Positions 55,224 through 63,523 of a DNA stretch of 64,000 nucleotides are shown here, one piece after another. A program made the position numbers and the translations under genes. Under the pieces are notes generated by a model that was not told the DNA's origin, searched no databases, and was given only the letters and a program-made list of their open reading frames with translations. The stretch comes from an uncultured Flavobacteriaceae bacterium (lineage in GTDB: Bacteria > Bacteroidota > Bacteroidia > Flavobacteriales > Flavobacteriaceae): assembly GCA_913065125.1 (NCBI GenBank), contig CAJYAG010000003.1, positions 124,001 to 188,000 on the forward strand, given 5' to 3'. Position 1 is the stretch's first letter, and each line of letters starts with the position of its first letter.

Positions 55224-55691
55224 TTAGAACTGATATCTAATACTTAAAGCAATGTCAGAATTTAATCCTTCATAAACTGTAGTAAAACCAAACTCAGGTC
55301 TGTAATCTAAAGAGATTAAAATAGGCGCTTCAAAATTGTACTCAATTCCTAAATTCCCTGTTCCAAAGAAGAAAGTCTCTGAAATTCCTCCGGCTTTAAT
55401 ACTTCCAACTCCACCACCAACTCCAGCGAACCAATTAAATCTGTTTTCTAAATGCCAAACCCATTGATAAATTCCAGCTGCTTTAAAAGAATCTGAATCT
55501 TTCCCGTTACGAATTCCTAAATCGATTTCTAAACGGTTGTTTTCATTTAATTTACGTTGATAAGAAATCTCTCCACCTAAACCACTATTATCTCCAAAAC
55601 GAATACCAATTGCATTCTCAGAAACCTCTTGCGCATTCATTGTAAAAAATGATGCAAATACTAAACCAATAATTAAAAATGTTTTCTTCAT
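55224..55691 (-). CDS. Small outer-membrane beta-barrel protein
   Basis: 155 residues from the ATG at 55691 (MKKTFLIIGLVFASFFTMNAQ), a signal peptide. The longer open frame upstream overlaps the mpl promoter and start region and is rejected. Eight short strands with glycine turns, ending in DIALSIRYQF with a C-terminal Phe, indicate a small OmpA-like or OmpX-like barrel. The function is unknown. Confidence 0.78.
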   Translation of the reverse strand: MKKTFLIIGLVFASFFTMNAQEVSENAIGIRFGDNSGLGGEISYQRKLNENNRLEIDLGIRNGKDSDSFKAAGIYQWVWHLENRFNWFAGVGGGVGSIKAGGISETFFFGTGNLGIEYNFEAPILISLDYRPEFGFTTVYEGLNSDIALSIRYQF

Positions 55692-55779
55692 AATCGTATA
55701 AAAATTTTTAAAGTTATTATTATGCAAAGGTATGTAAAATAGCACAAACTTATTTCTTTTAAAGTAAAGATAGATAACA

Positions 55780-55810
55780 ATTGTATTCGTTTTATAGTTT
55801 TGTATTTTTG
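55780..55810 (+). promoter_or_regulatory. mpl promoter
   Basis: ATTG (55780-55783), 19 bases, then TATTTTTG (55803-55810). An overlapping TAGTTTTG at 55795-55802 is a second candidate. Either places transcription start upstream of the 55833 ATG. Confidence 0.55.
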
Positions 55811-55832
55811 CAAAAATATATTTACAAGGTTT

Positions 55833-57194
55833 ATGAAGGCTCATTTTATTTCTATTGGAGGAAGCGCAATGCACAATCTTGCAATTGCTTTATTGCAAAA
55901 AGGCTTTACAATTACTGGTAGCGATGATACCATTCATGAGCCATCAAAATCTAGATTAAAAAAACATCATTTGCTGCCAAAAGAATTTGGTTGGTTTCCA
56001 GAGAAAATCAATTTAAATTTAGAGATGGTTATTCTTGGAATGCATGCGAATAAAGACAACCCCGAATTGATAAAAGCACAAGAGTTAGGGTTGAAAATAT
56101 ATTCGTATCCAGAATTTCTGTTTGAGCAATCTAAGGATAAAACTAGAGTTGTCATTGGAGGTTCTCATGGGAAAACTACAATAACTTCTATGGTTCTGCA
56201 TGTAATGCATTATCATGAAAAAGAAGTTGACTTTATGATTGGAGCACAATTAGATGGATTTGAAACCATGGTTCATCTAACAAAGGAAAATGATTTTATA
56301 TTGTTGGAAGGTGATGAATATTTATGTTCTCCTATCGATTTGAGGCCAAAATTTCATTTATACAGACCAAATATTGCATTGTTGAGCGGAATTGCCTGGG
56401 ATCATATGAACGTTTTTCCAACGTTTGCAAATTATGTAGAACAGTTTAAAATATTTGTAAATTCTATTACAAATGGCGGAATATTAGTTTACAATGAAGA
56501 AGATGAGATTGTAAAACAATTAGTAGACGAATCTACATCGGCAATAAAAAAGTATCCATATAAAACTCCAGATTATTTTATTGAAAGCGGAACTACCTAT
56601 TTAAAAACTCAAGAAGGAGATTTGCCTTTAGAGATTTTTGGTAAACACAATTTGCAAAATTTAGCTGGTGCAAAATGGATTTGCCAACATATGGGAATTG
56701 ATGAAGATGATTTTTATGAGGCTATTGCTTCTTTTAAAGGGGCAAGTAAACGTTTAGAAAAAATTGCAGAAAGTTCATCAACTGTAGTATTTAAAGATTT
56801 TGCGCATAGTCCGAGTAAAGTTGCTGCAACAACAAAAGCAGTGAAAGAGCAATATTCAGGAAAAAAAGTGTTGGCTTGTTTAGAACTGCATACATATTCT
56901 AGTTTGAATGCAAATTTTTTATCAGAATACAAAGGAGTGTTAGATGACGCAGATAAAGCAGTAGTATTTTATTCGCCTAATGCAGTTGCAATTAAAAAAT
57001 TAGATGCAGTTTCTAAAGAACAAATAGCAGCCGCCTTTGAGCGAGAAGATTTGATTATTTTTACAAATCCAGCAGAGTTTAAAACATTTTTATGGAACCA
57101 AAACTTAGAAAATACCGCCTTATTATTGATGAGTTCTGGCAATTATGGCGGATTAGATTTTGAGGAGGTTAAGTATAATATTGAAAATTTGTAA
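55833..57194 (+). CDS. mpl: UDP-N-acetylmuramate:L-Ala-gamma-D-Glu-meso-DAP ligase
   Basis: 453 residues from the ATG at 55833 (MKAHFISIGGSAMHNLA). It reattaches the murein tripeptide to UDP-MurNAc during cell-wall recycling. The Mur-ligase ATP loop GGSHGKTTITSMV lies near residue 110, and GDEYLCSPIDLRPKF and FAHSPSKVAATTKA are family markers. The conserved end LMSSGNYGGLDFE is present, but the last 52 bases overlap the convergent nucleotidyltransferase gene. Confidence 0.94.
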   Translation: MKAHFISIGGSAMHNLAIALLQKGFTITGSDDTIHEPSKSRLKKHHLLPKEFGWFPEKINLNLEMVILGMHANKDNPELIKAQELGLKIYSYPEFLFEQSKDKTRVVIGGSHGKTTITSMVLHVMHYHEKEVDFMIGAQLDGFETMVHLTKENDFILLEGDEYLCSPIDLRPKFHLYRPNIALLSGIAWDHMNVFPTFANYVEQFKIFVNSITNGGILVYNEEDEIVKQLVDESTSAIKKYPYKTPDYFIESGTTYLKTQEGDLPLEIFGKHNLQNLAGAKWICQHMGIDEDDFYEAIASFKGASKRLEKIAESSSTVVFKDFAHSPSKVAATTKAVKEQYSGKKVLACLELHTYSSLNANFLSEYKGVLDDADKAVVFYSPNAVAIKKLDAVSKEQIAAAFEREDLIIFTNPAEFKTFLWNQNLENTALLLMSSGNYGGLDFEEVKYNIENL

Positions 57195-58228
57195 ATCAGA
57201 TAATCCCTATAACTCTTTTTGTAGATTGACTTAAAAATTGTTATTGCTCTGTTTTTATTTTTCATTAAAAAATTAATAAATAGGATTTTTGTTTTTTGTA
57301 AGCTAGGGTGATTTAAAAAAAATATAATTGCTTTTTGGTGAATAGACACTGCTTTATTTTTTTCAAAAGATAATAAATTACTATTCAAAATAAACTTACT
57401 AATAGCAATGTATTTGTTAAAAGATTTAAAAAATAATTTATGAGGTTGAATAATCTCTAAAGTGTTTTCTTTTATTGATAAAAGGTGTAAATCATATGAG
57501 TTTCTTAAAGAAATTAAATTATAATATCGACCATTGTCTCCAAACTGTTTGTTTATGCAGTTGTGTAGTATTTGGGTTTTTACTGAAGGAATAGTAAAAT
57601 TACCAAAAAGTCTGTTTTTTTTTATAAAGAAGGAGTAATTGTAGCTATTGTAATAGCGTGATAAAATTACTTTTGAATGGATTTCTATAGCGGTAAAACT
57701 ATTTTTTTTTGTCATTTTAGGATAATGAATAGAAGGGAAAATTATGTGTTCTTCTTTTTCTTTTGTATTATACCCCTCTTTTTTTAAAATATTTATAGTT
57801 GTTTTATAACTTTCTTTTGTGACCAAAAAATCAATATCACCTACCATTCTTTCTGCAATATCTTCGAATAAACCTTCTATTAAAAAAGCGGTCCCTTTTA
57901 AGAAGATAGGAGTAATGTTATTCGCTAATAGTAACTCGTTAACTTCTTTTGCTTGTTCAATTATTTGTAAGTTACGTCTCCGATTTAGATCAGTAATGTA
58001 CTTCATGTAACTTGCCAATTCTTCAGGTAAATAAGAAAGTAAATTTGCTCTTTTTAGATTGCAATACAACGCCGGAAAAACATAATGTGCAGTGCTTACT
58101 TTTACAATAGTATCCCAATCAACATTGCCAGATTTTATTTCTCGTTCAACAATTTTTCTGTTGTGCGATTCATGGGTGATTGTCAGACATTTACCTACAA
58201 AGAAAAGTGCTTCTTTATAAGTCATCAT
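57143..58228 (-). CDS. Nucleotidyltransferase family protein (NTP_transf_5-like)
   Basis: 361 residues if the start is the first of two adjacent ATGs at 58223-58228; an in-frame ATG at 58252 would overlap the upstream gene by 38 bases. The core FLKGTAFLIEGLFEDIAERM, then VGDIDFLV with its DxD metal pair near residue 130, is the active site of the nucleotidyltransferase fold seen in PF14907. Members occur in some lasso-peptide clusters, where they act after a kinase on the peptide. Its start overlaps the end of the HPr-kinase-like gene, so the two are translated together. The C-terminal 17 codons are antisense to the end of mpl. Confidence 0.78.
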   Translation of the reverse strand: MMTYKEALFFVGKCLTITHESHNRKIVEREIKSGNVDWDTIVKVSTAHYVFPALYCNLKRANLLSYLPEELASYMKYITDLNRRRNLQIIEQAKEVNELLLANNITPIFLKGTAFLIEGLFEDIAERMVGDIDFLVTKESYKTTINILKKEGYNTKEKEEHIIFPSIHYPKMTKKNSFTAIEIHSKVILSRYYNSYNYSFFIKKNRLFGNFTIPSVKTQILHNCINKQFGDNGRYYNLISLRNSYDLHLLSIKENTLEIIQPHKLFFKSFNKYIAISKFILNSNLLSFEKNKAVSIHQKAIIFFLNHPSLQKTKILFINFLMKNKNRAITIFKSIYKKSYRDYLIYKFSILYLTSSKSNPP

Positions 58229-59339
58229 TAAAGATATTTGCAACAGTTTCAATCATTTTTATATTGTTAGAATAGGTTAATTGATAACAAGGCAATTCTA
58301 AAAACCATTCTAAAAAAGTAGCTGCATTTTTTTCTAAAGGAGAAATCCACGAATCTGGAATTAATTGTTGAAAAGCATCTACTTTTGAGATGGAGTTTAT
58401 TTCTAATTCAATTTTAGGGTTGTACTTGATAAACACCAAAGCCTTGCATTTTAATTTTAAATTGTAATTGATGTACTTTGGTGGTAAATAACGAACTGTT
58501 TTATGTAGTTTTTTAAAATGATATTCAGCTGCAAATTCTAATTCAGGGTAAAACGGAAGCAATGTTTTTACGCTTTTCTTTTTTATGGATATTGCTGCCG
58601 GATATGTATAAATGTTTTTTTTATTATCTATTGGCACAAAATCATCTGCGATACAATCAAATCCGTTTGCATTTAACAATGCTAATGAAGTGCTTTTACC
58701 GTTTCCAGAATCACCTAAAAAAAGCATGGATTCTTTACCGTTACTAATTGCTGATGCATGAAAAACGCCCATCCAATCTGTTTCTGGTTTTTTATACATA
58801 TCTATTAACAACTGCATGGATATTTGTCCTTCGAAAATATGCCCTTCATCCTTAGTCCACTTACCAATAAAAGTATCATTTTTTAAAAACACTATAGCAT
58901 CTTCAGTGTCAAAAAGGGTGTATTTAAATTGATAATTTGTTGCCTCTATTATTTCTAAATGTGCAAATGTTGGATGAATTTTTGAGAGATGAAATTCTGT
59001 TTCAAATTGAATTTTAAAAATGCAATTATATATAGAGTAATATTTTTCTGAACAATATTTTGTTGGGCTTTTAAACGCTGAAGGAGTTGTTTTAATTCTA
59101 TCATTTAAAGCATTATTTGAAGCATAAAGGGTGAACAAATCTTTAATAAATTTTTGAATGATATTTTTTGGAGCATCAATTTTTTCTAATGCCCAAGTTT
59201 CGATTTCTTTATTAGAAATATTTTTATTTATTTTTAATAAAATTTCGGCAGCCATTGGTTCTAAAACCAAATAAGAATTTGAGTTATTAAACCAAATGAT
59301 TTCTTTGTTTTCAATTTTTTTTATGACTACTTCATGCAT
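58215..59339 (-). CDS. HPr kinase-like protein with PqqD-like N-terminal domain
   Basis: 374 residues. Residues 1 to about 80 (SNSYLVLEPMAAEILLKI, then a helical stretch) resemble the small PqqD/RRE-type winged-helix fold that binds leader peptides. The middle, about 100-190, is a beta-rich linker. The C-terminal half has the P-loop LGDSGNGKST and the IADDFVPI segment, which matches the LVADD motif of HPr kinase. No HPr or other phosphotransferase gene is near, so a peptide substrate is more likely than HPr. It is the gene next to the small precursor-like peptide gene, separated by a terminator hairpin. Confidence 0.75.
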   Translation of the reverse strand: MHEVVIKKIENKEIIWFNNSNSYLVLEPMAAEILLKINKNISNKEIETWALEKIDAPKNIIQKFIKDLFTLYASNNALNDRIKTTPSAFKSPTKYCSEKYYSIYNCIFKIQFETEFHLSKIHPTFAHLEIIEATNYQFKYTLFDTEDAIVFLKNDTFIGKWTKDEGHIFEGQISMQLLIDMYKKPETDWMGVFHASAISNGKESMLFLGDSGNGKSTSLALLNANGFDCIADDFVPIDNKKNIYTYPAAISIKKKSVKTLLPFYPELEFAAEYHFKKLHKTVRYLPPKYINYNLKLKCKALVFIKYNPKIELEINSISKVDAFQQLIPDSWISPLEKNAATFLEWFLELPCYQLTYSNNIKMIETVANIFNDDL

Positions 59340-59375
59340 AAGAAACTAAAATACACTTTTAAAAAAATAAACCAT

Positions 59376-59407
59376 AAAAAAAACCTCGAAATTTTCGAGG
59401 TTTTTTT
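59376..59407 (-). terminator. Hairpin terminator between peptide gene and kinase-like gene
   Basis: CCTCGAA pairs with TTCGAGG around ATT, with A and T runs extending the stem. It sits after the peptide gene and before the kinase-like gene on the minus strand, so it may act as a partial terminator that keeps peptide mRNA more abundant. Confidence 0.8.
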
Positions 59408-59422
59408 ACATGTATTCTGCGA

Positions 59423-59599
59423 TTAGAATCCTCCGTCAGTTCCAGGAGCTGACGGACTCCTAGCTTGAGCCGTTTTAGGGTTTAATAAAAGGTATGTTCC
59501 CATTGCTGTTAATGCCGCATATTTTCCATAGCTACCAATTTTCTTAATAGCTTCTTTTCGAGTAATATTTTCTTCTGTTTTTTTTGCTTGTTTTTTCAT
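59423..59599 (-). CDS. RiPP precursor-like 58-residue peptide
   Basis: 58 residues. The N-terminus is lysine rich (MKKQAKKTEENITRKEAIKK), then comes a glycine/alanine/leucine stretch (IGSYGKYAALTAMGTYLLLN), PKTAQA, and the short tail RSPSAPGTDGGF. The first part could be a leader recognised by a PqqD-like domain, or a Tat/Sec-like signal: TRKEAIKK resembles a weak twin-arginine motif, and AQA would suit signal peptidase. The tail has four Ser/Thr residues (48, 50, 54 and Thr in the leader near 43) that a kinase could modify. The gene starts 19 bases after the T9SS protein gene ends. I verified the frame codon by codon. Confidence 0.65.
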   Translation of the reverse strand: MKKQAKKTEENITRKEAIKKIGSYGKYAALTAMGTYLLLNPKTAQARSPSAPGTDGGF

Positions 59600-59618
59600 C
59601 TCAAAAATGTGCTTTATA

Positions 59619-61934
59619 TTAGTTTAAGAATATTTTCTTGTTAATATTTCCTTTTTTAGTTTCAAGTTTTACAATATAAATTCCTTGTTTTATATAATTT
59701 GATAAAGCAATATCCATAGTAGAGCTAGATTTTAAATTTTTATGAAATACTCTTTTACCTAAAATATTATAAATTGTAAGTGATGCGCTATCGCTTTTTA
59801 AACCTGTTACTCTTAACGTACGATCTGAACTCAAATACATACTTATCTTATCTAAATCAAAATCGTTAACAGCTAATGTTTTTCTTAAATCTGTAGTAGA
59901 TGTTCTTAAAAAAAATCTTCCAACTCCATTACTATTAGCTTCTAAGATGATTTTATAATTATTGTTGTCTTCATCTAAACGAGTTATTGTTTTCTTTTCT
60001 ACATCTTCTAAAAAGACCATCAATCCAGCTGGTAAACGAACATGATTGATAGAGAATGTAATTTCTTTACCAGCATCTGCATTTAAACCTAAAGGAATAA
60101 TTGTGTTTTCATAATCATTTTTTGGTAAAGATTGCAGCATAAAATCAATTCCTTCGCTATTTGATGCAAGATGAGAGTATAAACTAAAACTGGTAGATTG
60201 ACCAGTAAAAGTTCCTGCATCAAATCCAGGGTCTAACGCTTTTGTAGAATTATCTTCATATTTAATTTCTGTAAATTCCTGGTTATTATCTTGATCATTT
60301 ATAAAAACGTTTATGGTTGGATTACTTACTTCTTTGTAAAAAGTAATTCCAGTTTGATGGCTTTGTAGTGATTCTGATATTGTAAAGTTATTCGCTGTTG
60401 AGTTGTCTGCATTTACAAAAAAACCTTGTCCAGGATGAATGTAATCTGTTCCTGCAAGAGTTTTATAGCCGCCAGCTCCTGAATTTAAAGAATTGTCCCA
60501 AACATAGACAAACTCATGACTGTCTGTTAGGTTTGCTGCATTAGCAGTAATTAACTCACTTACTTTGATGTATGAAGGAAAAGGATTTCCTACAAAATTC
60601 CATTTGTTTACTGCTCCAAAACCTTGTGAAATTGTAAGTAGAGAACCAGTATTAGGAAAAGTTCCAATAAAACCGTAACTACCTGCGCCTGTTCTTTTTA
60701 AAGAATACCCTTGTCCTTGATTAAAAGTTGTTGCAGCTCCTCCAGTTTGAAAATAATTCCAACTTCCACTTACTGAAGTTGTATTGTCATACGTACTTAC
60801 TGCATCATTATTTCCAGCTCCAGAAACATTAATAGAGTTTGTAGTATTCCAGGCATCATCATATTGTTCTCCAACAACAGGAGATGAAATTAAATGCCAA
60901 TCTGTATCATTAACATTTACATTATAAGTTAAATCACCCGTTGAAGTTCCATTGACAATTAATGAACCTCCTCCGTTTATGGTTAAGTCGCCTGTTATGG
61001 TTAACAGACCACTAACAGTTAGTGAGTTTGTAGAGTTAATGGTTAAAATTTCACTCGCATCAATTGTTAAGTTACCAGCTATAGCTGTTGTTCCTGAGCT
61101 AATTACAGGAGAAGTAATAAGATTTGGGATTGAAACTAGTGACGAACTAGTAGGGATGCCATTTGTCCAGTTTCCAACCAAATTCCAAGTAGTGCTTAAT
61201 GCTCCTGTCCAGGTTGTAGTGTTTATTGTAAATGCTTCTTGGGAAAAAGGGAGTAGTGTTTCTCCATCTCCATTAACAATACTTGTCCAGTTATTAGCAT
61301 CATCAGAAATCAATGAATAATAATTACTATAAACTAATTGGCTTGATCTTGATGCATTATAAACGGCTCCGTCTGGTGTAGCAGAATCATCAAAAATTAT
61401 GATTGAAGCTCCTTTCACAAGCCCTGTACCGGTTAGGGTAATGCCATCGATATCATAATTACCTAGTTCTGAGGCATCAGTGCCTATTTGAATTGCTGCA
61501 ATAAAAGTAGTTGGAGTATTCTCGTCTGTTCCAATATATGCGAAAATTCCATCTTTGACTGTTGATGATAATGAAAATGAACCAGATGATCTGCTTAAAG
61601 TACCAATTGAAACTCCAAAACCAGCATTCGCTTCATTATCTATATCGTTAAAATTTATGATTGTACCAGCTTTAATGGTATTTATACCTGTTGTCCAAGT
61701 TAAAACTCCTTCATTAGTATCAACAAATCCCCCAGTTCCATTAGTTTCATTGTCAGAAAAATAGATAGTTTTATTGGTGAGGTCTGATAATACAACAATA
61801 GAAAAATCATCATCTCCATCTGTATTAAAACCAATAAAGGCAATATCACCTGCAGATTGTGCATTAACTTTAAAAAATAAAAAAAGGGTAAAAATAAGAC
61901 ACCAGCATAGCTGATGTAGGTAATTCTTTTTCAT
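59619..61934 (-). CDS. Secreted T9SS cargo protein
   Basis: 771 residues with a signal peptide (about 1-26, ending KVNAQ). The N-terminal 230 residues (SAGDIAFIGFNTDGDDDFSI, then FSDNETN) form a lamin-tail-like beta domain. A central beta-helix-like region of repeated short strands follows (GNLTIDASEILTINSTNSLT). The last 75 residues are a type A sorting domain, with LTIYNILGKRVFHKNL and GIYIVKLETKKGNINKKIFLN. It is exported and anchored by the type IX system. Its role is unknown. The short gap to the peptide gene suggests that the two share a transcript. Confidence 0.88.
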   Translation of the reverse strand: MKKNYLHQLCWCLIFTLFLFFKVNAQSAGDIAFIGFNTDGDDDFSIVVLSDLTNKTIYFSDNETNGTGGFVDTNEGVLTWTTGINTIKAGTIINFNDIDNEANAGFGVSIGTLSRSSGSFSLSSTVKDGIFAYIGTDENTPTTFIAAIQIGTDASELGNYDIDGITLTGTGLVKGASIIIFDDSATPDGAVYNASRSSQLVYSNYYSLISDDANNWTSIVNGDGETLLPFSQEAFTINTTTWTGALSTTWNLVGNWTNGIPTSSSLVSIPNLITSPVISSGTTAIAGNLTIDASEILTINSTNSLTVSGLLTITGDLTINGGGSLIVNGTSTGDLTYNVNVNDTDWHLISSPVVGEQYDDAWNTTNSINVSGAGNNDAVSTYDNTTSVSGSWNYFQTGGAATTFNQGQGYSLKRTGAGSYGFIGTFPNTGSLLTISQGFGAVNKWNFVGNPFPSYIKVSELITANAANLTDSHEFVYVWDNSLNSGAGGYKTLAGTDYIHPGQGFFVNADNSTANNFTISESLQSHQTGITFYKEVSNPTINVFINDQDNNQEFTEIKYEDNSTKALDPGFDAGTFTGQSTSFSLYSHLASNSEGIDFMLQSLPKNDYENTIIPLGLNADAGKEITFSINHVRLPAGLMVFLEDVEKKTITRLDEDNNNYKIILEANSNGVGRFFLRTSTTDLRKTLAVNDFDLDKISMYLSSDRTLRVTGLKSDSASLTIYNILGKRVFHKNLKSSSTMDIALSNYIKQGIYIVKLETKKGNINKKIFLN

Positions 61935-62020
61935 AGCGTTGATTTTGAATTATTACAGGTTAAAGTTAAGGAATTATTTTCTAATATTCCAAATGAAATT
62001 TATCCATAAGTGTTTTTAGG

Positions 62021-63520
62021 TTAGTTTTTTCTCCAGAAAAAAGGAGAAAATAAGATAAGTACTGTAAATAATTCTAAACGTCCAATAAGCATTAAAAATG
62101 CACAAAACCATTTCGCTGCGTTAGACAAATGCGCAAAATTATCAACCGGACTTACAGAGCCAATTGCGGGTCCGATATTGCCTAAAGAAGAACCAGCGGC
62201 ACCTAATGCAGAAGTAAAATCTAATCCTAAGAAAGTTAAGATGACAGAGGATACAACAAAAATAAGCATATAAATAATAAAGAAAGAAATAATATTAAAC
62301 ACAATCGTATGACTTACTGGTTTGTTGTCATATCTAACCGGAATAATTGCATTTGGGTGTAATGCTTTTTTAAATTCTAAGAAACTACTTTTTAGCATGA
62401 TAATATGACGTACAATTTTTACACCACCACTTGTAGAACCTGCAGATCCGCCTACAAAAAACAACGCAAAGAAAATTCCAGTTGCAAAGAAACTCCACAT
62501 GGTAAAATCTGCACTAACAAATCCGGTTGTTGTAATTACAGAAATTACTTGAAAGAGAGAATGCCTAATTGCACTTTCTACTTCACCAAAAATCTTTGGA
62601 TGAGCTACAGTGGTTTTAAGTGTAGGATCTTGGTAAAAAATGATGATTACTGCTATTATAGTAGCAATGGTTAAAGTCCCAAAAAAGTAATATTTAAACT
62701 CCTCGCTTTGAAAGACTTTACGCACCTTTCCTTTTAAAGCAAAATACGTAAGTACAAAATTTGTTCCCGCAATAAACATAAAAAGAATTATGATATATTG
62801 AACTAAAGGCATTGCGTTATAATGAGCAATGCTTGCATTTTTTGTAGAAAAACCTCCAGTACTCATGGTTGCCATTGAATGATTTATGGCATCAAACCAA
62901 GTCATTCCAGCAAATTTTAGTAGGAAAAATTCACTAAAAGTTAAAGCCACATAAATTAACCATAAACGCTTTGCTGTATCAGAAATTCTTGGATGTAATT
63001 TATCAGTTGATGGCCCTGGAGCTTCTGCCATAAAAAGCTGCATTCCTCCAATTCCTAATAAAGGTAAAATGGCAATTGTTAGCACAATAATTCCCATTCC
63101 TCCTATCCAATGAGTTGCACTTCGCCAGAATAATATACCTTTTGGCATACTTTCTATGTCTGATAAAATAGAAGAACCCGTAGTAGAATAACCAGACAAT
63201 GTTTCGAAAAAAGCATTTGTAATTTCTGGAATCGCGCCACTAAAAAGATAGGGGAGCATTCCTGTAATAGATAAGGTTAACCAACCTAATGTTACAATTA
63301 AATACCCTTCTTTTTTTTGGATATTTGTTGAGATTGGTTTGTTGAAAAAGTACAATAATAAACCTAAAAAAACCGTAACGATTCCTGCGTTTAAAATACC
63401 GTACTTTGCATCCTCCTGATGATAAATGCTAAACGGAACAGCGATAAACATAAAAACCCCGTTTAAAATAGCTGTTAAGCCAAGAAAACGGTAAATAATT
63501 TTTAAGTTTAGCGATCTCAT
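62021..63520 (-). CDS. trkH: TrkH family potassium uptake protein
   Basis: 499 residues; the membrane-spanning potassium channel subunit. Four selectivity-filter loops can be read in order: SGYSTTGSS, MSTGGFSTK, TTTGFVSADF and GSSLGNIGPA. Each carries the conserved glycine. About ten helices surround them. It is downstream of trkA with 3 bases between, so the two are one operon. Confidence 0.95.
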   Translation of the reverse strand: MRSLNLKIIYRFLGLTAILNGVFMFIAVPFSIYHQEDAKYGILNAGIVTVFLGLLLYFFNKPISTNIQKKEGYLIVTLGWLTLSITGMLPYLFSGAIPEITNAFFETLSGYSTTGSSILSDIESMPKGILFWRSATHWIGGMGIIVLTIAILPLLGIGGMQLFMAEAPGPSTDKLHPRISDTAKRLWLIYVALTFSEFFLLKFAGMTWFDAINHSMATMSTGGFSTKNASIAHYNAMPLVQYIIILFMFIAGTNFVLTYFALKGKVRKVFQSEEFKYYFFGTLTIATIIAVIIIFYQDPTLKTTVAHPKIFGEVESAIRHSLFQVISVITTTGFVSADFTMWSFFATGIFFALFFVGGSAGSTSGGVKIVRHIIMLKSSFLEFKKALHPNAIIPVRYDNKPVSHTIVFNIISFFIIYMLIFVVSSVILTFLGLDFTSALGAAGSSLGNIGPAIGSVSPVDNFAHLSNAAKWFCAFLMLIGRLELFTVLILFSPFFWRKN

Positions 63521-63523
63521 ACT

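Noticed and set aside
55692..55874. 61-codon N-terminal extension of the small outer-membrane protein
   Set aside because: The extension is antisense to the mpl promoter and start, and it would bury the clear signal peptide that begins at 55691.
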